Shown piece after piece: positions 1 to 13,235 of a stretch of DNA of 64,000 nt. The notes beneath the pieces are model-generated. The model did not search any database, was not told where the DNA came from, and saw only the letters and a list, made by a program, of their open reading frames with translations. The DNA comes from Cristatella mucedo (Eukaryota; Bryozoa; Phylactolaemata; Cristatellidae), in contig WPIO01000206.1 of the NCBI GenBank assembly GCA_009760855.2, forward strand, positions 1-64,000, written 5' to 3'. A program made the translations under genes and the position numbers. Numbering within the stretch: the stretch's first letter is position 1; each line of letters begins with the position of its first letter.

Positions 1-3000
1 AAGTGAGCAGCGGTGGTGGTTGCAGTGGCTGTGTCAGCAGAGAGCTCTACAGGTCGGTCCCGTGGAAGTTCGGTCCTGCTCGACGCCGGCAGGCACCTGT
101 TCGTAACCTTCAAAGCGGGCGCGAGCTAAGGCGTGCCGAACATTTGTGGATATGAGTGCTAATTCTAACTAGTCTACTGCGTATACATCGGGCTCAGGAG
201 ATCTAAATACGCCCTAATACTCGCTAACTAAAGAGCGGGATGTGGCGGACGGTGTCATGGCTTTCATCATCGAAGTGCTTGTGGCGGAAATGTGCGAATC
301 ACATTCAGATGACGAGTTCAAGATGTGCATGGCCCATGGTATATGATCGGTGACAGTGTTCGTGGTCTGGAAGACGTTGTTTGCGGCAATGTGCGTGGCG
401 ACGACGGCTGGCAATGTTTAGTAAGCCAAAACGTAGGTCAGCTCTGCAACACTAGGCAGCAATAACGAAACAGCATTTAGCGTTAGGGCGAATGTTTTGG
501 AGCCCCATTCGGTTGAGAGAAGTGAGCAAGGACTAAAATGAAAGCCTTAGGAGACAGTCTTCGTGGTTCTCCAAAAGTGGCCGAAAAATCGTTGCATGCA
601 ATGCTGGTTGGCTGATCAAGATCGGGCTTAAGTGAGCATTTTTGACAAGACCATCACGTAACTCGGCGACAGTAACGACAAAATTATCTTAATGCCGAGC
701 TAAAGCTAAAAATTTCGTTCCCTTTCTGACATTTCTTACACTCGTCAGTTGACCCTTGCTATATTTTATCCTCGTCTTACACAATAGCTCCCCGCAAAAA
801 TGGCAGTTGATTCGGCAATTTGTTTAGGGTGGCTGCTTTGGCCGATGACCTGGAAGTATGGTGCTTCAGCGCTGGCACAGTTCGGAGGAACTCCTGCAAG
901 CTAGGGCGATAGCAGGTCGCCACGTGATTGCCGGTGAACTCGATAAGCCAAAAAGTTCCGTGGGATAGGCTCTAATTCAGCGTCGACGCTCACTATTTGT
1001 ACTCCTTGTTCTGCCGCTATGGTACCGTCAGCATTTTGTGGAGCATTAAGGACTAGATCAACCAGTGATGCGCAGCCTCTGAGGTTGGATGTCGCACCTG
1101 CTCATTTGCCCTATCTTTGTGGCCCGTCGATGTTCTCGGCTAATTTCAAATGAAATAATCTTAAAATTAATATGATACGAATCAAGCTTTTTGGATTCAT
1201 TTAAGAGTTCAGATCTATTAGCGTGTATTTACCAGCTCAGCCTATTTCGATATTGTATGGCCGCATCTGTCTATTTTTTCGTCGGCCGATATACCCTAGT
1301 GAGATATACAGCAAGTAGACAGGAATGGAAAATTGAGCTAATTTAACAATCTTGCTCTGTACAGTAGCAGATGAGCTTCTGGGCTATCATCAAGACGGCT
1401 TCCAAGTAGCTGAAAAACAACTACGCTAAAATGATAAACTCGTAATAAAGCTCCCAATCTACCACCCTTTTTGATTGATCTAATTATGGGCATGCACAAG
1501 CGTTTTCGGAGGCGCAAAGCGAAAAACGTTTGGGAGTTGACCAATTTCAGCCAGATCTCGGTCAAAGGCAAGAAGGTCGACAGTTTTTTTACACACAAAT
1601 ATTTTGCTTACTAAACAGGATGCACATTGAGCTCACCGGATTCCGATGACAAGCTTGAATTTCGTTTGCTATGGGTTATACCAGGCATTTCCGATCACTA
1701 AGCTAGAGAGATTCCGCACCAGCAATCGAGGGAGATCCACTTTAGGATGGTTTAAGATCATGCCAAGAGTATCGAACGAGCTGGACCTCAAGTCGCGACC
1801 TTCTCCCAAGCTTTTCGGGGATTGCACTTCTGTACCGGGTAATTCGTGGACTTTAGCAACAGCAATGACATCAATACATTAAATTAAGCGACCATAGCGA
1901 TATAACAATATGGTGTTGCACGGTCCAATAGGTATTAAGCAGGTTTACTGAAAGATAATCCTAGAGGCTCTACTGCCACCGCCGTCTTCTCAAACAGAAA
2001 CAAACACCTACTCAGATAAGTGTGTTAAGAGAAAAATTCGCCAAAAACGTATGTATACACCGATCATTACTATTCGTTTTGCAATAATGAAGTTAAATTT
2101 TGCTGAAGAAAGAAGCCCATATATTAAGTGATAAAACAGGCTAAACTGTGTTGCCTATATATTGGAACTATATGTAAAGTTCAAGCCGAATGGAAAAACA
2201 GTTGCAAGTGACTTTGAAGCAATCTTTTTGGTAATTTGTAGACGTTTGGATTAGAACCACTAAGCGCCAGTGGTTGCATTGACAACTTGCGTTCGACAGG
2301 TATTAGGAACTATTTAAGGGGATCTGACTTCCGAGCTCATTGGTTGTTCTATCCAGTAATTCATGATCAGTCTCAAGATCGTTTGAAGGTGAGACAATCC
2401 TACACTAGCTAATGCATAGGTTTAGCTACATCCTAGAAAGTTCTTGTTGTAAGAAACCGGTATAAAGTAATTGTACCACAGCGGCCCATTCGTCCACTGG
2501 TGTCTCCTTTATGTAAATCACCAGCTTGCTAAACGATACAAGGAAACGATTCTCTTTCTTATGCACAGGGGTCCACACTTACTCGCTTCCTTAATATATC
2601 ATAGCCCGAACTACTGCACCGGGTTTTAGTAGCTTGTATGTTCTTTTTTAAAATCATCTAATCCACCAAACATTAGCTGTTTATTCCTCTGCTAAGCGGT
2701 GGTTAATAACAGAAGCATAGGCTTTGCATGTCCAAGGCAACGGAAACGAAATGAACATTTGAGAGGGAGAGAGAGGGGGCCGGATTTACAATCAACTGTG
2801 TTTGTGCATATATAGTGAGCATTCATGAACGGACCAAGGCAAGAATTGTGATTTATTATGCGGAATTAAACCTAGTCTCTTAGTGCGAAAACTAACAATG
2901 GTATCATGAGAGCGGACATATTACTTAACTTTTTATGTTCAAATTGTGAAACTATAAAAATAAGGTACGTGTAATTAAAACCTATTTTATGAGAAGTCAC

Positions 3001-3900
3001 AACTGTTTCGACTCACAAGCTCGGTTTTACAAAAATCAAATGAGAGATGGGTTTTCAGTCACCTAGTCGCATTGGGGTGGTACGCCATCTATTGGCCTCG
3101 GGATGGTAAGCCACCTAGTCACCTTAGAGTAGTAAACCCCTGATGTGGGGAGGTAGTATTAGTACAGCTGACTGGTGACAAGCAATGCACCCTCGCGACC
3201 TAACTATTTCCACCCCAAGCTTCAAATGAGGTCATTGAAATAGCCGCGATCGGGTTAGCAAAGAGTACCGGTGTGTTGCGTATTCCTCTGTGAGGCTAAG
3301 TCGGCCAGGCCTGACCTGTGGCTCGTCATCACTGATACCTGCCTACCAGGCAGCCTGCCGAGGCCTCAGCTGCGACCAAACAGAAGTCGACCCCGGCTGC
3401 AGCTCACCGCCTGAACTAGTTTACTGTCGTGTCGAGGCTATTCACGCGCAAGCACGTCGTTGTATACACTGGGACCGTGACGGTTATGCCCATCACCGCT
3501 GGAGCCACGTTTGAAAGAATTGCTCTTGTAGGAAGAGTACCCAGCCTAATCAAATCTTCAGGCTGGAAGTCGAGTTAATGTTCGCAAAGGTCCACATTGA
3601 CACTCCTAGAGGATTGAATCTTCTAGTCAATGATTGGTCTGATTTAGGCAAAGGGAGTGGAGCCGAGGGCTGCAGTCAATACTTGCAATGCACAAAGTCG
3701 ATGTATGTAGTCAAGACATGCACACCTTCCACCTATGAATAGACTAATCTTCAGGGCCAACTCAAAATATATTCACACATACTTTCACCATGAGGTCACA
3801 GTCAGCGAGAAACAACACGATACTGGTTTTCAGCTATGTTTCTCAACATTAGAATGAACTTACGTTACAAAATGAGTTTTCGTTTCCTGTAAGGCAGTGA
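1..3900. other. No recognisable gene or repeat
   Basis: I read both strands and saw no protein family, RNA gene or repeat shared with the rest of the window. Open frames are short, at most 86 codons, and have no recognisable motif. There is a short GA-rich patch near 2762-2780, and a loosely repeated unit containing 'cacctagtc' near 3060-3140. Confidence 0.5.
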
Positions 3901-3909
3901 TTTGAAATC

Positions 3910-3943
3910 CAAAATTTGAAAACCAAAATTTGAAAACCAAACC
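3910..3943. repeat. Short tandem repeat beside an undetermined base
   Basis: A 14-15 bp unit of the form 'aaaatttgaaaacc' occurs about twice in tandem. It is followed at 3945 by the only N in the window, so the local copy number may be uncertain in the assembly. Confidence 0.6.
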
Positions 3944-3945
3944 CN

Positions 3946-6900
3946 CTGCCCGGGAAAACCGCAATGCACTCCAATCCACTGCATCTACGGCAACACAAAT
4001 AACAGTACATTCTGCCAGGTTTCGATTATATAGCCCATTAAAGCAGACTGTTTTGTGCACACACGCTCAAGATAATTCAGGACATTGTGCATACAATTAC
4101 TCTGCCATTAGTGATAATCCCATGAAAAAGAATGGGCAGATAATGCAATCCAATCTAAACCGCTGAAAACAAAATCTCAAATCGTCAACACGATGCACTA
4201 ATGTACAGTTCATTGTAGGAATAGACTTGATTTTGATTATTTTGATTTTTGACATTATTTTGAAATACACTCACACAATATTGTTGCACAGCGCCAGTCG
4301 AGCTCAATTTTGAATTGCACGATGGCAAAAACACTTTTATCAACGAGCAATGAGCCAGAGGGGGCGCAACAGTGTTGAGATAGGAAGGAGTTAAATGCAA
4401 ACCTGGAAACTGTAAGGCCAACTGTGGTGATTTGATATTTAGCATTGATCTGCTACCCTAAGGAGCGGCTGAGAGGGATCTCTGGTGGCCTGTCAACCAA
4501 GGCCATAACTAAGTCCAAAAAGAACTGCTTGGAACTTTTTCAGCATTCAAGCGGGCCAGTGTTGCTTAGCCGGCGTTCGAGTGATTGTTATAATTACTTA
4601 CCACAATGGCCCGTGGTGCAGGACCCAATACTAATACTGCTAAGCTCTTGCCCCATTGTCCCAGCTAGTTATTTTAAAGTAGAGCTACAGTCGCTTAGAG
4701 AATTCACCGTAGCCTTCACTTCTTTGTAGTCCCTGTGAGAGACTCGTTTTCACTTAAAACGACGGAAGAGAGCGTGCTGTTCACGCCTGAAACGACGATC
4801 ACGAGACACCACAGCACCAGCGCTGGGAGATTTTAGCTAACGCCATCACGAGAGGTCGTATAAACGCCAGCAAAGTTTTATCTCACAATTTATATTTTTT
4901 GCTTGTGTCTGTATGTGACAAGGTGCTGGATTATTGATTTGCAGCTGCGAGCCAGAGTTTGTTCGGTGAAGCAGGGCTGAGGTATTTTTTCTTTTGCCTA
5001 ACGGCCCTCACTGTTCCATCCTTTCCGAACGTGGAAACAGTAAAATCTCAAGGAAAAGTAAAATATCAACGCCCACCTTCGTCTTTGCAGCTTATTTGCA
5101 AGATTTTTTCTAGCTCCCAGTGACATGAAATGTGTTGGATACATAAAATCAATCGTGTACAACTAGATTGGGTCACATTTTGAGCTCGGTAACGTCACCT
5201 GCCTTTCAATTTTATCCCAAGCAAAGCAGATTGCCGTGGATCGCTGTAGCTCGTCTAACCAGCGGATTGCCGTAATCCATTGTACCAGCTTCTTGAGGGC
5301 AGTCTTGGCTCCGGCTCTGAGGCCGGTACCACCCTGGATGGCAGAGCAGCCGGCCAGCGGTTGGTTACCACTCACTGGTGTTGCCGGCTTCGGGCCAGCC
5401 AACGCGGCTTCCAGCCCGGCTGAGAACCACAATTGGCCACATTGGTGATACTACGGTGGTGGGTCGGGTGAGAAAAACATGGAAATACGCCGGAAGTGGC
5501 TAAAGTCTCAATGGTCAGAGCAATCTGGAGTCCCAGAACCAGCCGAATTAAGGGATCGCCGTACAAAAGAAGCTTTTAAATCAGATAGTAATATATTCAA
5601 CGGTAGCTTCTAATATTTTTTATGACCATACTAGGAGGCACATGACATGTAATACAAGGAAGATCGTGGTGAGAAGCTCGTTTAACAACAACAATCCGCA
5701 GAGGTCATATGAATATTGAAAAAGACGATGGCGAATGCTGGAAATGAAGCTCCTAAAGAAGCTTAGTTTCTATCTTTCTCATTAACACGGTATATTAAGA
5801 GCACAATTGATTAGAAGAGATTAAATTATTGCTAAGCAGCACTGTAAATGGAACTTGAAAACCACTATGGGTCACCAGAGGCATAGTATAGAGCCGAACT
5901 TTAAGTACATAATGTGGTTGTAGTTGCAGCAGCAGTAGCAATATATTATTACGCTGCTGCTGCTTCACTAAGAGACCACATGTTTTTCATGGCCAATCAC
6001 TGGCGATCACGATGCTTTATTTTTCAGGAATACTTCGTAGATGGTAATCGTAATAATAATTATAACAAATAATAATTTTGTAGGACGTCTTTTGGAAAAT
6101 TATTTCTGTACGGCCAATTTAAGTATGCCTTATAAGATGATGTTACTATGGTGATAACAAAATGCATAATGTCAGAGCAAATAATTACCGAAAATGATAA
6201 ATCATCTAGTTCCAGCTGAGTTAGTAAGCATCAGGGTAGATTTGAGGTACTTTTCCAACATTTTCATAATGTTAGAAATCCGGATATAGGTGAGGAGTGT
6301 GTTAAAGGTTAGAAAAAAGACAAACTTGAGGCATTGTCTAAATACGATTTGAAGTTTATTCGATACACATTTAGTTTGGCATTGGAAAAAAAATTGGTCT
6401 ATTGGCCACCGGGCTAATGAAGATCAGCAGACTTACATCCGACCAGAGTAATCGGCAAACAGGTACGATGCCACTTACGGATGACTGCATAGGATACAAT
6501 TCACAAGCATTGATCTGGCATTCAATAATTAGTACCTTCTGCATTTTTGCTTAGTGGAGCCACGTGCGATATAAAAGCTGACAAGTCTAATAAATGCCTA
6601 GAAATTTGCGGTTAATGCTAGTTTTAGTGTGCCAGTGGTCTTATGCAATGAAGGCGATACCAAATACAATTAAATTTTAGCTAGAATGATATTTTGCTCT
6701 AAAACCGTTAACTGAGCAAGAATGCATAGCACTCGCTCCAACATAAGAGCGGTCAAAAGACGGTCGCAAGTGCGTGCTAAATCGAAGGTTCGCAAAAAAT
6801 TCTCGCCCTTTATAGCAGCACAAGCATTAGGCGGCTACGCGCGGTCGCCGAGAAACGACGGTGCACGACACAGCGACACGATTTGCTTACAGTCTTTCCT

Positions 6901-7480
6901 GAAGACGCCTAAGCAGAGCTGGGGGACGCAGTTTAGCTGCACAACGTTTCCCCAGCCTCGCACTTTTCAGTAGCCGTACTTTCGCTGTTTCCAGTGCTAC
7001 GCTCGTGAAACTTTCATCCGTGGTCATCCGTTGTGCAAAGACTATCAGCCGGAGAATACGCCGCTGCAGCCGCTCCCTGTGACCAAAGGGATGACAGACG
7101 ACGCAGTTGCACCACTAGGCGACGCGGGGACGCCACGAGCGGGGCTGGGCACTGCGGCGGCAAACTTCTATTGAATGATGCTGAATTAATTTTGACGGTT
7201 AACTTTCATGAATAACCGGTGAACTTTTATTTCAGTCCTCGCTTTTCTGCAGCAGGATTAGACTGAGCGATTCGAAAGCTAAAAGCACAAAAACAGCATC
7301 AAACTTTGTCTTCACAGCTGCTCCTAATTAGCGAATTACTCCACTTGGAATTTACTACTAGGGGTACTTGGTATTGAAATTTAGGACTCCGAACATCTGT
7401 AAAATACAAATCTGAAAGCCTTTAGAGCTGCCTTCAAAAGCTATAGTGTGCCTTACAATTGCAAAATTATATAATCATAT
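3946..7480. other. No recognisable gene
   Basis: No supported coding region. A small hairpin-capable inverted repeat lies at 5926-5963, where GCAGCAGCAG faces GCTGCTGCTGC across an AT spacer. A GC- and CpG-richer patch at about 6720-7190 has open frames on the plus strand, but they match nothing I know. A similar GC-rich patch lies at about 5270-5430. Confidence 0.45.
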
Positions 7481-7487
7481 CTGCTAT

Positions 7488-7545
7488 ATATAATAATTAT
7501 AACAATTATAACAATTATACAATAATTACAATATAAATTACAACT
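7488..7545. repeat. AT-rich simple repeat
   Basis: Degenerate repetition of ATAATT/ACAATT units. It lies just left of the decayed MCM7 duplicate. Confidence 0.6.
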
Positions 7546-7549
7546 GCAA

Positions 7550-9255
7550 GAGTACTCTGCTGTTAAAAAGAGACGAAAATGTAAAGAGGCAGCAGCATAT
7601 GATTGCATCAAAGCTGCTGACCTTGCAAGGTGGCCTTTTCCTTATCGTAATTGGTTTCTAATCGCCGGTGGCAATTTTGTCTATCCGTTTGGAATTAGCC
7701 AACCATGGTAGCTTGTCCGCCGAGGCAATCGCCGCAGGCACATTGGCAGGTACTTAAACTTAAAACCGAGTGTACAAATTGCATGTAACTAAAACTACAG
7801 CAGAATGTGCCAAGGTAACTGATGGCACTAAATACACGGTTATCCTCGACAGTAAAACGTACTTGCACACACTGTAGAATATCGCCTGGCCACAGCAAAG
7901 AGTGAAGTCAGCCTAGAATAATAAAGATAACTGTCTTTCACTGGAAGCACAAAACTATACCTCGTCGGACATTGGTGCTTTACATATCACACCAACGCTT
8001 GTCCAAGAAGATGCCAAGTGAATCTCATACGATTATGAGATTATAGGCACGTCCAGAAATATTGTAATATTCAAATAAAAATATTAGCTTATTTAATAGC
8101 CTCTTTTTTTTTTTTTCATAAGAGCTGGATGTCTATCGATACCGCTTGCAGTGGCAAAGCAGGATCACCCATTGCAGGATTAGAAACCCACGACATCGCT
8201 CCAGAGGTAGTGAAAAAGCGACCGCCATCCTGAATGATGGGACGTCGTCAAAGAAATGAGGATGCACTGCACAGAGACAGTAAGGCAAATGCATTGGCAA
8301 AACAAACATTTAGGCGTTTAAGCTAATCTCATGCTAGAGTGATGCTTGCGAAGTCGGGGTTCAAATAACTAAAGAGCATCCTTGTATTTACAGCAACAGA
8401 TGCTCCGGCATTGAAGGCACGTAGCAAATTGGATTCCTAATTGACTCTAAATGACGAAATTCCATTGAATGAAAGCAATTACCATCCTCGCAGACTCCGG
8501 GATTCACAAGTCAATGTTCGAAAATAATTTGAAGCATTTTTTAGTCTCATCTGGGCCTTTGCTCGTACAAAGTTAATGTATGCTTGCTGTCATCACCACT
8601 TTAAATACTGCCAGTGTGAAGAAGACCGCTTACGGCATCCTTCGCTTTTCTGACGATTACTAGAAACTAAGTTTTTTTTTACATGCACAAGTAAATTGTA
8701 ACGGAATTTGAATTCCGGATGTATGGTCAACTTGACTGCAATGAAAGCTTTCCAAAACAATTGACGAATAATCGGCTTTATATAATGTTCAATCATACTT
8801 AAGGTGAGTATTTTGGCTATCTAGGGAGTCCTTGGACATTTAGCTCAATCACATGGCCTCCTTCACGTTATCCATGACCAGATAATCCCCCAATCGCAGT
8901 TGAGCCTGACAGAAGTAAGATCCGCTATTAGGCAATGCAGAATTTGCTAGATGCTTTTACAAATTATTGAGCTCACCTGGGATAGGCTTTGGCTAGCAAC
9001 ATGAATGAATGACCGATGCACTCCTACCCAAGTACACAGCTATCAATTTATTTAGCTATCAATTTATTTACTTTATGTAGCTTTGGCAGAACCTTAGGCA
9101 GCGCACAAAAAAGGAGTTTTGTAGGATCGCCTGTAGAATGAAGCAGCTCGATGTCTGTACCGATTGTGCGCGCCCAGACCAAGACCGGCTTCTACCTCGT
9201 CAGTGTCACCTGAGGGTAAACATTGTGCATGCGCTGCTTCCTCGGGCAGATTTCC
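7550..9255 (-). pseudogene. Decayed duplicate of the MCM7 3' end
   Basis: This stretch aligns collinearly with 59285-60880, the last two exons, their intron and the 3' flank of the MCM7 gene in this window, and it lies on the same strand. Shared blocks include the last-exon sequence near 8545-8600 ('cctttgctcgtaca') and the penultimate exon at about 8800-8905 ('tagggagtcc' and the 'gcctga' acceptor). The intron between them and the flank on both sides also match. Conceptual translation of the penultimate exon copy still shows MSKDSL but carries two in-frame stops, and several indels are present. Introns and 3' flank are included, so this is a DNA-level (unprocessed) duplication, not a retrocopy. 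I see no match beyond about 9255, so the upstream exons were not duplicated or are lost. Confidence 0.82.
9038..9069. repeat. 16-bp direct repeat, two copies
   Basis: The unit 'agctatcaatttattt' is repeated perfectly in tandem. It lies inside the MCM7-derived duplicate and is absent at the matching place near 60,610, so it arose after the duplication. Confidence 0.8.
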
Positions 9256-9259
9256 TAAA

Positions 9260-11695
9260 CATAACGTCTAGAAAGTTGGCAACGACGTCTATCCAATTTA
9301 GTTGCACCAAATAAGCGTATGCACAGGTACAGTTTGCTGTGTCCAGTTGGCTAGTTACGATTTTACCGGTCTTTCAATTTGTTTTTTAGTAAAACTCCAG
9401 TGCCGGTGTCGCATTAAAGCTTGCAGCTCTATGCTCTCTCCGATTTGGCTTCTTGCCCTGGCTCTGTACCCTTTTTACGAGCCACCCTTCACTCGTCTGA
9501 GCTTTCGGGTCCTATTCTAGTATCTATTTAAAGTAGGTGACGGTCGCATCGCCTCAGGGCTAGAGCGGGAGGTCCCTCTTATTTGAATCGAGCAGAGGAT
9601 TGCTGTGCACCATCTAACTGCAGTGTCGTTAGCCTGGGCGGTGGTTGTGATAGCCCTCCTCACAATGACAAAGTACGCGACCCTCATCACTCTGTGTGGC
9701 CGATCCCAGTATATGCATTTCAGCCTGTGTTTAGATATCTAGCCCTTTTTTTCACTCTGCATACATCTACGGCAGCCTTAATATTCCACGCATGGGTTGT
9801 CTTTGCACTGTCAAGCCGTGGTTTGCTCCAAAACCAGCCGACATCTTGTGGCAGGCTTTCCCCTTTCCTTGGCCATCAAACGACCTCACCCCTGCTGTGG
9901 GCGTGGCAGCCCTACTTGGATCATCGGTTGGAATTTATCGATTGGATTATCGCTTGGACTGTAGATAATATGGTAGCTAAAAAAACAGTTCACTTCTCAA
10001 TGTAAAATACAGTCCCAATAGCTGCGAAAGTCTTGACTAGTGTGCATGTGGAGAATGGCGGCTATAAAAACACAACCTCATCTATGTTTGGTACCTCTGC
10101 ATGCTTGCAGGTCGTTAAGGTCTTTACTGCAGAAGTATTTGGCAAAATTCAAGTGCCGAACCACTTACCGTGAATATTCTAAGCCAATATCTCCGTTTTC
10201 ATTTAGGCATTTGATTGTCTGATTATGGTGAAAATACAATACTGCCACAGCTGGTTTTAAGCTTTTTTCGTAATTCCCAGCATGGGAATCTATCTATTAT
10301 CCATGCCATTGGCAACAAGTTGAACCTGTACTATCTTGGAGGCAGTGCTCGGGGTTTTGTGCTGATGAAGGATAGCCGACCGATCACGGCCATAGCCTGG
10401 GACCTGAGTGCCTGGATCGTCCCCCAAATTTGCATTTTTTTAAATTACAACTTTGAATATTACAATTAACAAGTTTGAGGGCGCTACATACCGGCTTCCA
10501 ACCTTAACTGTAACCTTTAGCCTTAGACTACAAGACTTTGCCATTGTGGATACACTGCTGTGTGTTTGCAGTTGATTGCACATATGCACTGCCAATAATG
10601 CGCTGCCAATAAGGCCAATAATGCCAATATAGGTGGAGTTTCGTTTCGCGGTGGCTCTTCAATGGCAGTTATCAGTAATACGGTTGTCTTGCAATTTCAA
10701 TCTGTCAAATGGTCTTCTTAGACGAGAGCTTCAGAGAAACTGTTCCTCAGTCTTGTTAGCTTTTCATGGACGGCAGGAAGTTTAGGTAGTCCACTGGAGC
10801 CTAGTCAGCGGCAGCCTTACTCTCAGCAGTCAGGGTTTTTTTGTGTGTTCTGACCCTATGCGTATTCGGTAATGGTCACGCCTGCAGTAGTCTATGTGGC
10901 TGGAAGGATGGTGGAATAATCCTACTAGTGATGCTCGGAGAATCTGTAGTTGATCTAGCTGTTCAATAATGAGCCTCGTGAGAGCCACCCGACGGACTAG
11001 TGGTTCAGCACAAAATTACTGGCTGGTCTTACTCGAGAAATCAGCACATCACATCACATCAAACCGGGCCAACTGAGGCACTTGCGACCACGTCAAGGTA
11101 AATAGCTAGTTGGCCTCTGCAAGTCAAGGCAAAGGCTCTGGAACAGGCTCTGTCAAAGGATAGCTTTGGAGATTTCGTTACCAATTTGAACCTTCGACTA
11201 ACTACCGACCAGTAGCTACCTGGGATACAGGCAGTTCAGCTTGTGCAGCTCCATCATCCAGATGCTCTACAGTTGTGTCGCATATCCTCCAAAATCAGAC
11301 ATTTTGCAGCCGAAAATTTGATTGTTATACAGCTGCTTTCAGAACGTCAACATCTGTATAGCTTAATGTTTGAAGTATATACATATATATATATTGCAAA
11401 TTTACTTCTTAAATCATTGCTGTGTGTTTAAAAAGTATAAGTTATGAAATACAACAAAGCGGTCTCTACGTAGATTTTTTCAATGACCTGTCAGCAGTGT
11501 GGAGGCCATGGTGATGAGGTTAAGCTTTCACAGGCAGTTGATACTTACAGGACCATGCTTTGCAGCAGCACTTCCTAGTTTTGCTAGTCAGGAGAATCAA
11601 GGCTAGCCAGATGAGTCTGGACAAATGGCTGCACTTCTGCATTTCACTGCTTGTTGGCATACTGGCATTTGCAAGCAGGTGCTTACAGCTGGAGC
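9260..11695. other. No recognisable gene or repeat
   Basis: The longest open frame is a 140-codon stretch at 9583-10005 on the plus strand. It has no ATG at its start and no recognisable motif. Nothing else is supported. Confidence 0.45.
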
Positions 11696-11699
11696 CAAA

Positions 11700-12632
11700 A
11701 TCTGTAATAATATAATTAATAATAATGCACTTGATAAAGCACCCTCAGAGAACTCAATCTCTTTCCAGGCGCTTTACATTTGCTGTGAAGGGAAACTCAA
11801 TAGAATCGTGAGTAATATCATTCTCGATAAACAACATGAATAACATGGTTAGGTGTGACCAGCACAGGGTCAGCATGCAAATTTAGTTTAGTTGCAGCAT
11901 GCTCAGTGTCAGCACGCATAAGCACATAAAGGACGAATCACACGGACCCACTAAATGCTGTCCTGAATAGATGTGTTAATAAGTTTTTTTGAAATGTGGT
12001 CAAGTCAGGGGATGTTCTGACGCAATTTGGGAGGGAGTTCAGGGCTTTGGGACCTTCCGAACTACATGCACGGTCTCCCGAGGATTTGAGGTTTGTACGA
12101 GGTATAGATAAACTTTTGGATTCCGAACAGCGGGTGGTACGATGCTTGGCCTAGTGGGGGAGTAGATCTGAGAGATTGGCTACAGCCAAAGAATACAGTG
12201 ACCTAAGAGTGAGCGACAAGACATTGAAGACGATCCGTTGCTTGACTGGTAGCCAGTGCAGGTCGGCGAGAAGTGGTGTGATGTGTGGCAACTGCGACGC
12301 TCACGTTAGACAAGCCTAGCTGTGGAGTTTTGCACTGGCTGTAGTCGCGCCTGATTGGACATGCTGGTATGCAAGCAAGCACTGAGTTACAGAATTCATG
12401 TCGGGATGTCACAAAAATGCGTGGACCAACTTAGACATGGTGTCCTTATCTAAACAAGCCCGAATTTTAGCAATGTTATGTAGCTGAAAGTAGGCAGATT
12501 TGACTGTAGAGCTGATTTGGTCGTCTAACGAACGGTTACTTTGGAACATGACACCTAGATTTTCAGCTGATTTAACAGGATATACGCTGGCAGAGCAAAT
12601 TTTGAGCGTCAAATATTTTGTAGCTAGGCTCA
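11700..12632 (-). mobile_element. LINE-A (CR1/L2-like) 3' fragment
   Basis: On the minus strand this reads the LINE-A C-terminal region and 3' UTR. Peptides such as ENLGVMFQSNRSLDDQIS and KIRACLDKDTMSKLVHAF are followed by the shared 3' tail with AAAGCGCC-type stem arms and a short (ATT)n end at about 11,710. The copy is 5'-truncated within the reverse transcriptase ORF and broken by stops and indels. Its truncated end abuts the next copy, which has the opposite orientation. Confidence 0.85.
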
Positions 12633-13235
12633 TCTAGCGTGAGCGTCGCAGTTGCCACTTCGCACAACTTTTCACCAACCTGAACTTCATACTAGTTAAG
12701 CCATGGATCGACTGTAAGGCTTTGTCGTTTGCTTTTAGATCCCTTCATTCTTTAGCTCAGGCCTACCTATCAGATCTACTCCACCACCAGGCCAAGCATC
12801 GTACCATTTGCTTTTTTGAAAACTCACTGTTTACCCATACCTCCTACTACCTAACCTCCAGTCCTTTGGAGACCATGCATCAAGTTCGGATGCTCCCAAA
12901 GCCAGGAACTAACACCCGACTTGCATCGTGACATCCCTGACTTGACCACAAAGAAAAAAGTAATTAAAATTGCCCCTATTTATAAAAACATTTAGCAGGT
13001 CTGTTTGATTCATTCTTTATGTGCCAATTATTGCTGACACTGTGCATTCTGCAACTAACCATACTTGTATGCTGACCCTGTTCATGTAACCCCTAACAAT
13101 GTTATTCATATTGCTTATCAAGCATGATACCGCTCACCATTCAATCGTGTTTCCTTTCCAGCAAATGTAAAGCGCCTAGAAAGATATTGAGTTCTCTGAA
13201 GGCACTTTTAAAATGAATTATTATTAATATTATTA
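12633..13235 (+). mobile_element. LINE-A 3' fragment, head to head with its neighbour
   Basis: Plus-strand LINE-A piece beginning at the 'cgtgagcgtcgcagttgcca' block. It runs through the ORF end (FRSLHSLAQAYLSDLLHHQA) and the 3' UTR to the tail 'gtaaagcgcctagaaag' and an (ATT)n-like end near 13,230. It is degenerate. Confidence 0.85.

Noticed and set aside
8593-8796. A small minus-strand gene of 67 codons
   Set aside because: It lies in the decayed MCM7 duplicate, and the frame corresponds to intron sequence.
9583-10005. A 140-codon plus-strand frame with hydrophobic stretches
   Set aside because: It has no ATG at its start, no known motif, and nothing like splice-linked neighbours. It may be chance.
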